A DNA stretch of 64,000 nt from BOG-908 sp963795825 (GTDB taxonomy: Bacteria > Pseudomonadota > Alphaproteobacteria > Acetobacterales > Acetobacteraceae). Shown piece by piece: positions 17,246 through 25,873 of the stretch. Where the stretch lies: assembly GCA_963795825.1 (NCBI GenBank), contig CAWCIW010000001.1, positions 1,364,001 through 1,428,000 on the forward strand. The letters run 5' to 3'. The position numbers and the translations under genes are program-made. Position 1 is the first letter of the stretch. Every line of letters starts with the position of its first letter. The notes under the pieces are model-generated. The model saw only the letters and a program-made list of their open reading frames with translations, searched no databases and was not told the DNA's origin.

Positions 17246-19171
17246 ATGCCGGACGCGTTCCCTCTCCCGCCGCTCGCCGGCCCGCCGGCAGCCTCGGCCC
17301 CCCTCGGCCCGCCGGCGATCTTCGGCGAAACCGGTCCGCCGGCGTCTGCACGGCAAGCCGGCCTGCTCGCGGCCAGCCTGCAGGCGCGCGCAGGGGCCGC
17401 CGGCCCGCTCTGCCTGGTCGCAGCCCAGCTCGCCAGCCGCCATCTGCGCTTCGACTCGGCGGACCCGCTCTGGCCGGACCGCGACCGCATCACCCTCGAT
17501 CCGGCGCTGGCCCCCCTGGCCGCCGCGCTCTCCAGCCTCGCTGGCATACCGGGCGGCTGCGGCGTGCATGGCCCGGCGGTGGGGTGCGGCGTGGGTCTGG
17601 CACTGGCGGAGCGGCTGCTGGCCGCACGGTTCGGCCGCTCGCTGGTCGATCACAGGAGCTGGGTGCTGTGCCCTGGCGCCACGCTGGCGACCGGCCCGGT
17701 CCAGGAGGCGGCGTGGCTGGCCGGCGCGTGGCGGCTCGGCCGGCTGACCGTGGTCGCCGACGCCCCTGGCGACCACCCGCCGGGGGCGGCCGGCTTCGCC
17801 GCGTCCGGCTGGGCGGTCCGGCGGGTACGCGCCGGGGATGCCGCCGCGATCGAGGCCGCGTTTTCGGCCTGCCTGCGGTCGCTCAAACCCACGCTCATCC
17901 TCTGTACAGGGTCGGCCACCCCCGGCGCGGCCGACTTGCGCACGACGGATCGCGGTCGGGCGGGCGATGAAGCGGCGAGCGACTCGGCACCAAGCTATCG
18001 ACCGTCGATCGACGCGGCGGCGCGCGAGGAGATGCCGGGCGACGCAGCAACGGGCGATGCTGAATCGGGCGACACGGCGACGGGCGATGCAAACGCGGCC
18101 TGGGACGCGGTCGGCCGACGCCTCGCGGGGATCCGTCGCGGCTGGCTGAAACGGCTCGCCCGCCATTCCAGCCGCGCGGAGTTCGAGATGGCGATCGCCG
18201 GGCGGCTGCGCGGAAGCTGGCACGTGCCGCTGTCCGAACCCGGGCCGCTTCTGACCGCGATGCAGACCAGGATCTCGACCGTCGACACGCTGCAGCACGC
18301 CATCGCGGCACTGCCGGCCGCCCTGCCGGAGCTGGCGGTGCTGCCAGGTGTCGCGGGCTGGCCAGTGCCACCGGCGCAGACGGAGCCGCCGGCCGCCGCG
18401 CGCGCAAGCTCCGGCCATCTTCCGTCCGGCGCCGGTGCGGCCCTCTGCGGGGTCGCCCTGCATGGCGGCGTGGTGCCGCTCGCCGCGTTTCCGCTGGACG
18501 CGCTCGACGCGCTGCTGCCCGCGCTGCGCGCCGCCGCGCTGGCCGGAACGCGCCTGGTCCAGATACTCGTGGAGCCGGCGTCGCCGCCGCCGGACGACTG
18601 CGCGGCGCTGCACGCGATCGCCAACCTGCAAACGTTCCGCCCGGCGGACGCATCCGAAGCGCTGGAATGCCTCGAGCTCGCCATACGCCATGCCGACGGC
18701 CCGAGCGTGCTGCTGCTCTGCCACGCGCCGCGTCCGCTGCTCGCCGAACGGCCGGCCCGCACGCATTGCGCCCGCGGCGGCTACGTCGTCGCCGAAGCGC
18801 TGGGGCAGCGCGCGGTGACGCTGATCGCCAGCGGTGCCGAGATCGACCTGGTCCTGCAAGCCCGCCAACTCCTGCTGCGCCGCGGAATACGCACGGCGGT
18901 GGTGTCGCTGCCCTGCTGGGCGCTGTTCGCGCGCCAGGAAGCGCGTTGGCGCGAGAGCGTGCTCGGCGGCGCATTGCGCGTCGGCGTGGGGCCGGGCGGC
19001 TTCGGCTGGGAGCGCTGGCTGGGGCCGGACGGGCTGTTCGTCGCGCTGTCCGGGACAGGCCGCAATGTCGGCGGCGGGCCTGGCGCTGCTCGGCCGGACG
19101 ATACCGAACAGATCACCAGGCGACTGGCCGATGAAGTGGCCCGGCATCTGTCCAATGCTGCTGCGTCGTAG
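17246..19171 (+). CDS. Transketolase-like protein lacking catalytic and cofactor-binding residues
   Basis: A 641-residue protein with the three-domain order of transketolase. Recognisable landmarks are WPDRDRITL (for WxDRDRFVL), GVGLALAERLLAARFG then LVDHRSWVL, LQTFRPADASEALECLELAIRH, and the C-terminal ASGAEIDLVLQARQLLLRRGIRTAVVSLPCWALF then GFGWERWLG. The functional motifs are missing: SGHPG is absent, SNGHGS reads TLDPALA, and the thiamine-diphosphate GDG motif reads CPGATLATG. The TRYGVREHAM glutamate motif reads SGAGAALCG, and GLGEDGPTHQP reads EPASPPPDD. An Asp/Gly/Ala-rich low-complexity stretch (about 240-283) fills the inter-domain region. The frame is open throughout. It occupies the tkt position of a tkt-gap-pgk order. 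I infer a non-enzymatic paralogue. Confidence 0.75.
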   Translation: MPDAFPLPPLAGPPAASAPLGPPAIFGETGPPASARQAGLLAASLQARAGAAGPLCLVAAQLASRHLRFDSADPLWPDRDRITLDPALAPLAAALSSLAGIPGGCGVHGPAVGCGVGLALAERLLAARFGRSLVDHRSWVLCPGATLATGPVQEAAWLAGAWRLGRLTVVADAPGDHPPGAAGFAASGWAVRRVRAGDAAAIEAAFSACLRSLKPTLILCTGSATPGAADLRTTDRGRAGDEAASDSAPSYRPSIDAAAREEMPGDAATGDAESGDTATGDANAAWDAVGRRLAGIRRGWLKRLARHSSRAEFEMAIAGRLRGSWHVPLSEPGPLLTAMQTRISTVDTLQHAIAALPAALPELAVLPGVAGWPVPPAQTEPPAAARASSGHLPSGAGAALCGVALHGGVVPLAAFPLDALDALLPALRAAALAGTRLVQILVEPASPPPDDCAALHAIANLQTFRPADASEALECLELAIRHADGPSVLLLCHAPRPLLAERPARTHCARGGYVVAEALGQRAVTLIASGAEIDLVLQARQLLLRRGIRTAVVSLPCWALFARQEARWRESVLGGALRVGVGPGGFGWERWLGPDGLFVALSGTGRNVGGGPGAARPDDTEQITRRLADEVARHLSNAAAS

Positions 19172-19246
19172 CCGGTATTGTTGTGGCCCGGTTCATGCAA
19201 CATTTTTGTTCAGCAGAGCAGATTGGCGGTTCGTCATAGGCAGCAA

Positions 19247-19426
19247 GGAAGGAAGGCCTTCTTTTTCGAGAAAAAGAAGCAAAAAGCTTTTGCTATGACG
19301 CCTGCACGACGATTTGGCTCTCACTGCAGCCGCATCGTTTTGCAGTACGTGAGTAGGCGTTCTTGCAGGCGTCATAGCAAAAGCTTTTTGGTCCTTTTTC
19401 TCGAAAAAGGACTGCTTCCTTACCTG
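19247..19426. repeat. Composite two-armed intergenic repeat, locus 6
   Basis: Left arm B type, right arm A type, both with CG-class loops. The spacer is the second shared module: GACGCCTGCAC at one end, GCAGGCGTC at the other, with GATTTGGCT...TGCAGCCGCATCG (19311-19338) inside. A GGAAGGAA tail precedes the left arm. It lies between the transketolase-like gene and the first exported paralogue. Confidence 0.85.
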
Positions 19427-19483
19427 CCTTGAATGCGTCAGTCTCAACCTTGGCCGGCATAATAACGGAAGCAGAGAAGACGG

Positions 19484-19987
19484 ATGAACAACAAGCAATT
19501 ACGTCTCGCGGTTGCGGTGCTCTGTGGAGCGGTGTGCGGCGCGGGGGAAGCGGCTGCGGTCACAACCGGGCCCTGGCGGAGTGCATCCGGTCTGCCGTAT
19601 GTCGAGTTTACGATCGCCGCGAATGCGAAGGGCCAGCCCGCCTTGGTGTTCATCAGGGGCATCGGTGCCGCGTATTGCACAGGGAAAGCCGTGATCCAGC
19701 CAGGAGGATTGCCGCTGCCGATTGCCGCCGTGGTCGGCCCGGCGAATGCGCCGATCGTCAATAACGAAGTGGCGTTCTCGAGTGCGACGGATCCGTTTCT
19801 GCAGGATGCGTACAGCGCGATGAGCGGGACGATCCAGTTCACCTCAGATACCACCGCTGACCTTACGTTGCGGGTCTATGCGCCGCTCTACAGCGGACCG
19901 CAGCATCCGCCTAACCGGCTCGTGAGTAAAATCTGCTCGACGCAGACGCTGCACCTGAGTGCGCAGCCCAGGACGGGACCGAACTGA
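19484..19987 (+). CDS. Exported protein of unknown function, paralogue 1
   Basis: A 167-residue protein with a Sec signal peptide (residues 1-24, AGEAAA). The mature part has a strand-rich pattern: PYVEFTIAANAKGQPALVFI, then GAAYCTGKAVIQPGG, and a late Cys in VSKICSTQTLHL. The spacing of the YC-x-GK motif and the single C-terminal Cys matches the next gene, so the two are probably paralogues with one disulfide each. No named family is recognised. It lies 61 bases upstream of that paralogue and heads a three-gene run with the S53 peptidase. Confidence 0.7.
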   Translation: MNNKQLRLAVAVLCGAVCGAGEAAAVTTGPWRSASGLPYVEFTIAANAKGQPALVFIRGIGAAYCTGKAVIQPGGLPLPIAAVVGPANAPIVNNEVAFSSATDPFLQDAYSAMSGTIQFTSDTTADLTLRVYAPLYSGPQHPPNRLVSKICSTQTLHLSAQPRTGPN

Positions 19988-20048
19988 GCCGGCCGTGCGC
20001 TCGCTTCCGCAAACATCCCGCCTGGGCCAACAATTTCAAGGACATCCC

Positions 20049-20582
20049 ATGTTGACGACTGAACACGCCGTGCGTCGCAAACCGCTGATGGCGGGGCTGG
20101 CGCTCGGGCTGCTGGCGCTGGCGTCCGCCCATCCGGCATACGCACAACAGGCCGGTCTCTATACCGGAACGAACAGCCTCGGCCAAACCGTGTCCGTGCA
20201 CGTCGTCAATTCCGGGCCGGTGCTCTACGTGATCTACGTCGCGGGCAGCGGCAACGCCTATTGCCACGGCAAGCTGATACCAGGGCACCTGCTCGGTGGG
20301 TCGGCCGGATATCCGGACGACGCGCCTGCCCAGATCATCGAAGGGCGCGCGACCGTCGCGGATCTGCAGGCCCAGTACTACTTCCAGGCAGACATGCACT
20401 TCACCGGGCTGGATAAGGTCGAGGGCACCATGCTGACCTCCGAGCCGGAGATCACCAGCACCGCATTCCCGCCGACGACCAAGGACACCACATCCTGCAC
20501 GTCGCACACGGTGACGTTCAAGGCGACATTCCTCGGCAATGACTCCGTGCCGCCGGCGACTCCGCGTCGCGCCGCGGACTAG
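20049..20582 (+). CDS. Exported protein of unknown function, paralogue 2
   Basis: A 177-residue protein with a Sec signal peptide (hydrophobic LMAGLALGLLALASAHPAYA, cleavage after AYA near residue 33). The mature region starts with a GLYTG strand, continues TVSVHVVNSGPVLYVIYVAGSG, then has NAYCHGKLIPG and a later TTSCTSHTVTFKATFLG. The A-Y-C-x-G-K motif and second Cys repeat those of the preceding gene. The two proteins share layout but little other identity, so duplication is not recent. The S53 peptidase starts 52 bases downstream. Function unknown; co-secretion with the peptidase suggests an inhibitor, chaperone or co-secreted factor, which is speculation. Confidence 0.7.
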   Translation: MLTTEHAVRRKPLMAGLALGLLALASAHPAYAQQAGLYTGTNSLGQTVSVHVVNSGPVLYVIYVAGSGNAYCHGKLIPGHLLGGSAGYPDDAPAQIIEGRATVADLQAQYYFQADMHFTGLDKVEGTMLTSEPEITSTAFPPTTKDTTSCTSHTVTFKATFLGNDSVPPATPRRAAD

Positions 20583-20634
20583 GCCAATCTCCAGCTCTGT
20601 CCGGCCATGTCGCGTTCTCGCAAAGGTTAAATCG

Positions 20635-22653
20635 ATGTCAAAATTTCACACCGCGCTTCTCGCGGCTTCTGTCCTTGCTGCATTGCCGATACGCGCGACG
20701 CGGGCGGCCCCGCCTGCGCAATCGGCGGTTTACGACGCGGACGCATTCGGCATGCCGTCCCACCCTACTTCCGGCAGAAACCTGGGCGATCTCGAAAATA
20801 CGACGATCCTGCACGTGACGCTGGTTTTGCCGCTTACCGATGCGGCGGGCGCGGAACATTTCGCGCAAGATGCCTCGCGTCCGGACAGCGCAGGCTACGG
20901 GAAATACCTGACCGCGACGCAATTCGCCGCCCGCTTCGGCGCCAGTGAAACGTATTATGCCGAGCTGACCGCGTGGGCGACCGCGAACGGCCTGGCGGTC
21001 GGCCGGCCCGCGATTGCGCGCACCACGTTACGGCTCACTGGCGACGCCGCCACGTTCGGCCGGCTGTTCTCCACCCATCTGATGAAGTTCCAGACCCGCG
21101 CGGGCAAGATCGGGTTCGCACCGGCCGCACTTCCGGTGATGCCGGCTGCCCTGGTGGGCAAGGTCGTCGCCGTGCTCGGCCTTAGCGACGCAAAGGCGGC
21201 CACACCTCTGTATCGGCCGCGCCCCGCGAATATGCCACCCCGCGCGATGGGCTCCGGCGGATATGGCGGCTACGGGCCGGTCGATCTGCGCGGCCTGTAC
21301 GGCGTGCCGGCGCCGATTGCGAAAACGACCGGCCAGACGATCGCTTTGTATGAGGAAGGCGGCTTTGTCACCGCGGATGTCGGCGTGTATAAAACCAAGT
21401 TCGGCCTGCCAAACATTCCTGTCGTGATCAAGAGCGTGAACGGTTCGCCCACCGGCGATACGCCGGGCGTGGATATCGAATCCGACATCGACGTGGACAT
21501 GGCGATCGCCATCAACCCGCATCTCAAGCAGGTGCTGGTGTATGAGGATGCGGTGGACGAGTTCTCCGCCTCGATCGCCAACACCATGAACGATGTGGGC
21601 GACGACGGTGTGGCAAAAACCCTCAGCATTTCCTACGGCGGCGACGAAAACGATTTCAGCAAGAGCCAGGCGCTGGCGATCAGGAATGCTGCCCTGCAAC
21701 TGGCGGCCGAGGGCGTGACGGTATTCGTATCGAGCGGCGACAGCGGCGCGTATGGCGGCACCGCGCCACCGAACGCGTCGCTGAACACCTCGCTTCCGTC
21801 CACCGATCCGTATGTCACGGCGGTCGGCGGCACCACATTGTTTGCAATCCAGGGCCAGTATGCCGGCGAGGAGGCGTGGAACCTGCTCGGCTTCGGCGAG
21901 GGTGCGACGGGCGGCGGCGTCAGCGACGTGTTCGCTTTGCCGAAATGGCAGGCGCTCGCTGGCGTTTCGGTGGCCGTGGCGAACGGTGGGTCGGCCACGA
22001 TGCGCAACGTGCCGGACGTGGCCGCGGTGGGCGATCCCTCCACCGGCGTGGCGGTGTACAACAAGGCAAACGGCGGCTGGCTGGTGTATGGCGGCACCAG
22101 CGTGTCGTCGCCGATCTGGGCCGGCTTCAACAGCATCCTCAACGACGCGCGCGCGGGTGCCGGCCTGCCGGCGCTGGGGTTTGCCAACCCGCTGATCTAC
22201 AGCCTGGGCGCCGCCGCGTTCGGCCTGAACGACGTCAGCGACGGCACCAACGGCAATCCCACGATCTACGGCCTGCCCGGCTACAGCGCCGGCTATGGCT
22301 TCGACGACACGACCGGCTTCGGCTCGATCAACGTCAACGCGTACACCTATCCGGTTCTGGTGGGCGCGCACGCACCCGGCGCGCGACCGGGCCTGGTGCA
22401 CGGCATCACCGCCGACCCCACGAGCAAGAGCGTGACCGTCAACTGGGCCGCCGCCGCGAATGCGACCGGCTACCTGGTCACGGTGCGCGCCGCCAACGAT
22501 GCAGGTCCGGTGATCAACGCGGTGACGATGCATGACGGCGTCGTGGTCGGCGGCCTCAAGGCGGGCGAAGCCTACTATCTGTATGTGACGTCGCTGAACC
22601 CGTCCGGCTCCAACTCGCCCGCGGCCGTCTTCTTCTCGACACGGACAAACTGA
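20635..22653 (+). CDS. S53 family (sedolisin/kumamolisin) serine-carboxyl peptidase
   Basis: A 672-residue secreted protease. After a signal peptide (to about residue 24) comes a pro-kumamolisin activation domain (about 45-185), then the catalytic domain. The Ser-Glu-Asp triad is E282 and D286 in DIESDIDVDMA and S489 in GGTSVSSP; the oxyanion Asp is D369 in SSGDSG. A calcium site near the domain end is indicated by NDVSDGTNG and GYGFDDTTGFGS. The last 80 or so residues form a fibronectin type III-like domain (SVTVNWAAAANATGYLV). Family members work at low pH, consistent with an acidophile secreting it for peptide scavenging. A strong hairpin follows the stop. Confidence 0.93.
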   Translation: MSKFHTALLAASVLAALPIRATRAAPPAQSAVYDADAFGMPSHPTSGRNLGDLENTTILHVTLVLPLTDAAGAEHFAQDASRPDSAGYGKYLTATQFAARFGASETYYAELTAWATANGLAVGRPAIARTTLRLTGDAATFGRLFSTHLMKFQTRAGKIGFAPAALPVMPAALVGKVVAVLGLSDAKAATPLYRPRPANMPPRAMGSGGYGGYGPVDLRGLYGVPAPIAKTTGQTIALYEEGGFVTADVGVYKTKFGLPNIPVVIKSVNGSPTGDTPGVDIESDIDVDMAIAINPHLKQVLVYEDAVDEFSASIANTMNDVGDDGVAKTLSISYGGDENDFSKSQALAIRNAALQLAAEGVTVFVSSGDSGAYGGTAPPNASLNTSLPSTDPYVTAVGGTTLFAIQGQYAGEEAWNLLGFGEGATGGGVSDVFALPKWQALAGVSVAVANGGSATMRNVPDVAAVGDPSTGVAVYNKANGGWLVYGGTSVSSPIWAGFNSILNDARAGAGLPALGFANPLIYSLGAAAFGLNDVSDGTNGNPTIYGLPGYSAGYGFDDTTGFGSINVNAYTYPVLVGAHAPGARPGLVHGITADPTSKSVTVNWAAAANATGYLVTVRAANDAGPVINAVTMHDGVVVGGLKAGEAYYLYVTSLNPSGSNSPAAVFFSTRTN

Positions 22654-22658
22654 GCGCC

Positions 22659-22685
22659 TCGGCCCGGGACCCCGTTCCGGGCCGA
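22659..22685 (+). terminator. Hairpin after the S53 peptidase gene
   Basis: TCGGCCCGG (22659-22667) and CCGGGCCGA (22677-22685) form a perfect 9-bp GC-rich stem five bases after the stop codon. There is no U-run, so intrinsic termination is not certain, but position and strength favour a transcript end. Confidence 0.5.
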
Positions 22686-22722
22686 ACACCTGAACTTGCA
22701 GGACAGGTGCGCGACAGCGAGT

Positions 22723-22762
22723 CAAAAGTCTTTTGCTTCTTTTCTTCAGAAAAGAAGGCTTT
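22723..22762. repeat. Single right arm of the intergenic repeat, CTTCAG variant
   Basis: CAAAAGTCTTTTGCTTC followed by TTTTCTTCAGAAAA and GAAGG. This loop variant is accompanied by AGTCTTTT in place of AGTTTTTT or AGCTTTTT, as at 24085-24130. GCGCGACAGC just upstream resembles the end of the GTGCTGTCGCG spacer module. Confidence 0.8.
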
Positions 22763-22978
22763 CCCTACTCAGAGCATCGATCGGCGCAGCCCTAAGCGGC
22801 CGGACACCTATTTCGCAAGTCAGCCTCCCACCGAATCGGCTGGCGCGGCCTGGACACACGCCCCACCTTTGTAGATTAGCTGGCAATCGGATGGCGCCTC
22901 TGCTGCCAGGCGCCGGATGGTGCGACCTTTTTCTGGAGCCGGCGTTCCAGGCACAACGCGATGGGAGAGAAACAAACA
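22763..22978. other. Leader region upstream of gap
   Basis: No gene is seen. A 7-bp hairpin (GGCGCCT at 22893-22899 with AGGCGCC at 22908-22914) lies about 65 bases before the gap start. No promoter boxes can be assigned with confidence. Confidence 0.3.
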
Positions 22979-24002
22979 ATGGCCGTAAAAGTCGCCATAA
23001 ATGGGTTTGGCCGGATCGGCAGGCTGGTTCTGCGCGCGATGATACAGAGCGGCCGCACAGACGTGGAGCCGGTCGCGATCAACGATCTCGGCAGCGTAGA
23101 GGCCAACGCGCATCTGTTCCGCTACGACAGCGTGCACGGCCGCTTCCCGCGGCGAGGTCACCGTCGAGGGCGACGCCATCACGATACGCTACCAGGGCCG
23201 CACCTACGGGCCGATCAAGGTGTCCGCCGAGCGCGATCCGTCGAAGGTGCCCTACCAGGGCGTGGACGTGGCGATGGAATGCACCGGGCTGTTCACCAGC
23301 AAGCAGGCCGCCGCCGCGCTGATCACCGCCGGCGCGCGACGCGTCCTCGTATCCGCCCCGGCCGACGGCGTGGACGCGACCATCGTGATGGGCGTCAACC
23401 AGTCGGTGCTGAAAGCGGACATGACGGTGGTGAGCAACGGCTCGTGCACCACCAACTGCCTCGCCCCGATGGCCAAGGTGCTGCACGATGCCTGCACCAT
23501 CGAGCGCGGCTATATGGTGACGATACACAGCTACACCGGCGATCAGAAGACGGTCGACACGCTGCACAAGGACCTGCACCGCGCCCGCGCCGCCGCCCTC
23601 TCGATGATCCCGACCACCACGGGCGCCGCCAAGGCGCTCGGCCTGGTGCTGCCGGAGTTGGCCGGCAAGCTCGACGGCACGTCGATACGTGTGCCGACGC
23701 CGAACGTGTCGCTGGTGTCGCTCGATGTGAACCTGGCGCGCCCGCCGGCCGATATCGCCGCGATCAACGCGCTGTTCCGGGCCGCTTCCGCGGGGCCGAT
23801 GAAGGGCATCCTGGACTACAACACGGAGAAGCTGGTGAGCACCGACTTCAACGGCGTGGCGGCGAGCTGCACGTTCGATGCGACGCAGACTGCGAGCGTG
23901 GATGGCGGGAAGCTGGTGCGGGTTGCGGGATGGTACGATAACGAGTGGGGGTTTTCATCGCGTATGTCCGATACGGCGGCGCTTTGGGGTGGGATGGCGT
24001 AA
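22979..24002 (+). CDS. gap: Glyceraldehyde-3-phosphate dehydrogenase, type I (one apparent frameshift)
   Basis: The glycolytic/gluconeogenic enzyme that oxidises glyceraldehyde 3-phosphate to 1,3-bisphosphoglycerate. The N-terminal Rossmann motif INGFGRIGR follows the ATG at 22979; the catalytic Cys is in SNGSCTTNCLAPM; TGAAKALGLVLPEL and the final WYDNEWGFSSR are intact. Near 23150 the frame shifts: TTCCCGCGGCGAG must lose one C to read FPGEVTVEGDAITI. The NDLGSVEANAHLFRYDSVHG segment is standard. Because the rest is fully conserved, the break is likely a sequence error, though a silent second copy elsewhere cannot be excluded. pgk follows. Confidence 0.9.
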
Positions 24003-24135
24003 GGCAAGGCAAGCAGTCCTTTTTCGAGAAAAAGGACCAAAAAGCTTTTGCTCCCTGTCGGCGGACGCTTCCGCGCGCGCCGACAGGGACCAAAAGTCTT
24101 TTGCTTCTTTTCTTCAGAAAAGAAGGACTTTCTTT
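24003..24135. repeat. Composite two-armed intergenic repeat, locus 7
   Basis: Left arm A type with CG loop, starting one base after the gap stop; right arm B type with the CTTCAG loop. The short spacer is an inverted repeat (CCTGTCGGCGGACG ... GCGCCGACAGG). The element ends about 15 bases before the pgk start, next to its ribosome-binding site. Confidence 0.85.
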
Positions 24136-24149
24136 CTGGGGAGATATCA

Positions 24150-25361
24150 ATGTTCAAGACGATCGACGGCATAGACGTAGCCAACAAACGCGTCCTCCTG
24201 CGCGCCGACCTCAACGTCCCCGTGCGCGACGGCCGCATCACCGACCTCACCCGCATAGAGCGGCTGTCCCCCACGATACGCGAACTCGCGCAAGCCGGCG
24301 CCCGCGTGATCGTGGTCAGCCATTTCGACCGGCCGGGCGGCCAGCGCGTGGAAGCGATGTCCCTGCGGCCTGTCTCGGCCGCTTTGCGTGACGTGCTGAA
24401 GCTCGACGTGTTCTTCGCCGACGATTGCCTGGGCCCAGTGGCGGAGGAGGCGGTGGCCAGGCTCGAGTCCGGCCAGGTGCTGGTGCTGGAGAACACGCGC
24501 TTCCACGCCGGCGAGGAGGAGAACGACCCGGAGATGGCGCGCCAGCTCGCGGGCCTGGCCGACATCTATGTGAACGACGCGTTTTCCGCCGCGCATCGCG
24601 CGCATGCGAGCACCGAGGGCGTGGCGAAGCATTTGCCGAGCCATGCCGGCCGGCTGATGCAGCGCGAGCTCGAGGCGCTGTCGGCCGCGCTGGACCATCC
24701 GGAGCGGCCGGTGGGTGCCATCGTCGGCGGCGCCAAGGTCTCCACCAAGCTGGCACTGCTCGGCAACATGATGGGCCGGGTCGACGTGCTGGTGATCGGC
24801 GGTGCGATGGCCAACACGTTCCTGGCGGCGCAGGGCGTGCAGGTCGGCCGTTCGCTGCAGGAGCCGGACATGCATGAGACGGCGCGCGAGATCCTGGCCC
24901 AGGCGCGCGCCGGCGGCTGCGAGATCGTGCTGCCGGTCGATGCGGTGACCGCCACCGAATTCCGGGCGGACGCGCCGACCCGGATCGTCGATATCGGCGC
25001 GGTGCCGCCGGATTCGATGATCCTCGATGTGGGGCCGCGTACCGTGGCGCTGCTGCGCGAGCGTCTGCCGGCGTTGCGCACGCTGGTGTGGAACGGGCCG
25101 CTGGGCGCGTTCGAGACCAAGCCCTTCGACGCGGCCACGATGGCGCTGGCCCATGCCGTGGCGGAAGCCACCCAGGCCGGGCACCTGCGCTCGGTGGCGG
25201 GCGGTGGCGACACGGTGGCGGCGCTGCGCCAGGCCGGCGTGCTGGACCAGATGAGCTACGTCTCGAGCGCCGGCGGCGCCTTTCTGGAGTGGCTGGAGGG
25301 CAAGATACTGCCCGGCATACTGGCCCTGCAGTCGCTGGAAGGCGTGATCGTGCCGGGCTGA
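24150..25361 (+). CDS. pgk: Phosphoglycerate kinase
   Basis: A 403-residue kinase interconverting 1,3-bisphosphoglycerate and 3-phosphoglycerate with ADP/ATP. The N-terminal substrate domain has VLLRADLNVPV and SHFDRPGG; LENTRFHAGEEEND and YVNDAFSAAHRAHAS follow. The nucleotide domain has VGGAKVSTKLALL, VWNGPLGAFE and the final VAGGGDTVAALRQAG ... VSSAGGAFLEWLEG. The ATG at 24150 has a GGGGAG site eight bases upstream. It forms a central carbon pair with gap, separated only by a repeat element. Confidence 0.96.
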   Translation: MFKTIDGIDVANKRVLLRADLNVPVRDGRITDLTRIERLSPTIRELAQAGARVIVVSHFDRPGGQRVEAMSLRPVSAALRDVLKLDVFFADDCLGPVAEEAVARLESGQVLVLENTRFHAGEEENDPEMARQLAGLADIYVNDAFSAAHRAHASTEGVAKHLPSHAGRLMQRELEALSAALDHPERPVGAIVGGAKVSTKLALLGNMMGRVDVLVIGGAMANTFLAAQGVQVGRSLQEPDMHETAREILAQARAGGCEIVLPVDAVTATEFRADAPTRIVDIGAVPPDSMILDVGPRTVALLRERLPALRTLVWNGPLGAFETKPFDAATMALAHAVAEATQAGHLRSVAGGGDTVAALRQAGVLDQMSYVSSAGGAFLEWLEGKILPGILALQSLEGVIVPG

Positions 25362-25462
25362 GGGCAATCATCCGGAACGGTTTCCGTCACGAAGCGGAAT
25401 ACGTCTGTAACATTTATCAACTTTTCATGTTTTCATTGATCCGTTCCGGGATATTCCGCATG

Positions 25463-25476
25463 GTCCATGCATGGAC
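25463..25476. promoter_or_regulatory. Perfect 14-bp palindrome over a start codon
   Basis: GTCCATGCATGGAC covers the presumed ATG of the next gene (25471). It could be an operator or an RNA hairpin affecting initiation; it could also be chance. The 70 bases before it are AT-rich for this genome and may hold the promoter. Confidence 0.3.
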
Positions 25477-25851
25477 ACTTCTTCATCACGCTATCGCCAG
25501 GTACGGCTTGGAGTCTTGGCACTAGCCACCGTCGTTCTCGCCGCTGCCGGGCCGCAAAGCATGCAGGTCCAGATCGGCGACATGGGTCCGCTCGGCCAGC
25601 CCGGCGAAGCTCCGCCCAAAACGCTGTCGTTCCAGAATACGATGTATCAGGCGGCCCCAGTGCCTGACGAGGATGTGCAGCAGCCGCCCGGCAAGGTGCA
25701 GACCGAAGCGCAGCTGTCGCCGAAATTCCTCTCGCCCAACAGCCTGTATCAGGGCGACGGCTATTCGTATGCGTCCAGCCAGCAGGGCACGCTGGAGCGG
25801 CGCAAGGCGGGTGCCGCCGGATTGGGGCTCAGCATACCCGTCGAGCAGTAA
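25471..25851 (+). CDS. Hypothetical exported protein
   Basis: A 126-residue protein with a basic N-terminus and hydrophobic segment (LGVLALATVVLAAAG, about residues 13-27) that looks like a signal peptide or anchor. The rest is hydrophilic and rich in Gln, Pro and Ser, with two similar motifs, LSFQNTMYQ and LSPNSLYQG, which may be a degenerate internal repeat. No family is recognised. An upstream in-frame start at about 25445 is unlikely. The gene faces the DsbA-like gene with only 22 bases between the stops. Confidence 0.55.
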   Translation: MDTSSSRYRQVRLGVLALATVVLAAAGPQSMQVQIGDMGPLGQPGEAPPKTLSFQNTMYQAAPVPDEDVQQPPGKVQTEAQLSPKFLSPNSLYQGDGYSYASSQQGTLERRKAGAAGLGLSIPVEQ

Positions 25852-25873
25852 AACCCGCTGGCGCGGGCGGCGC

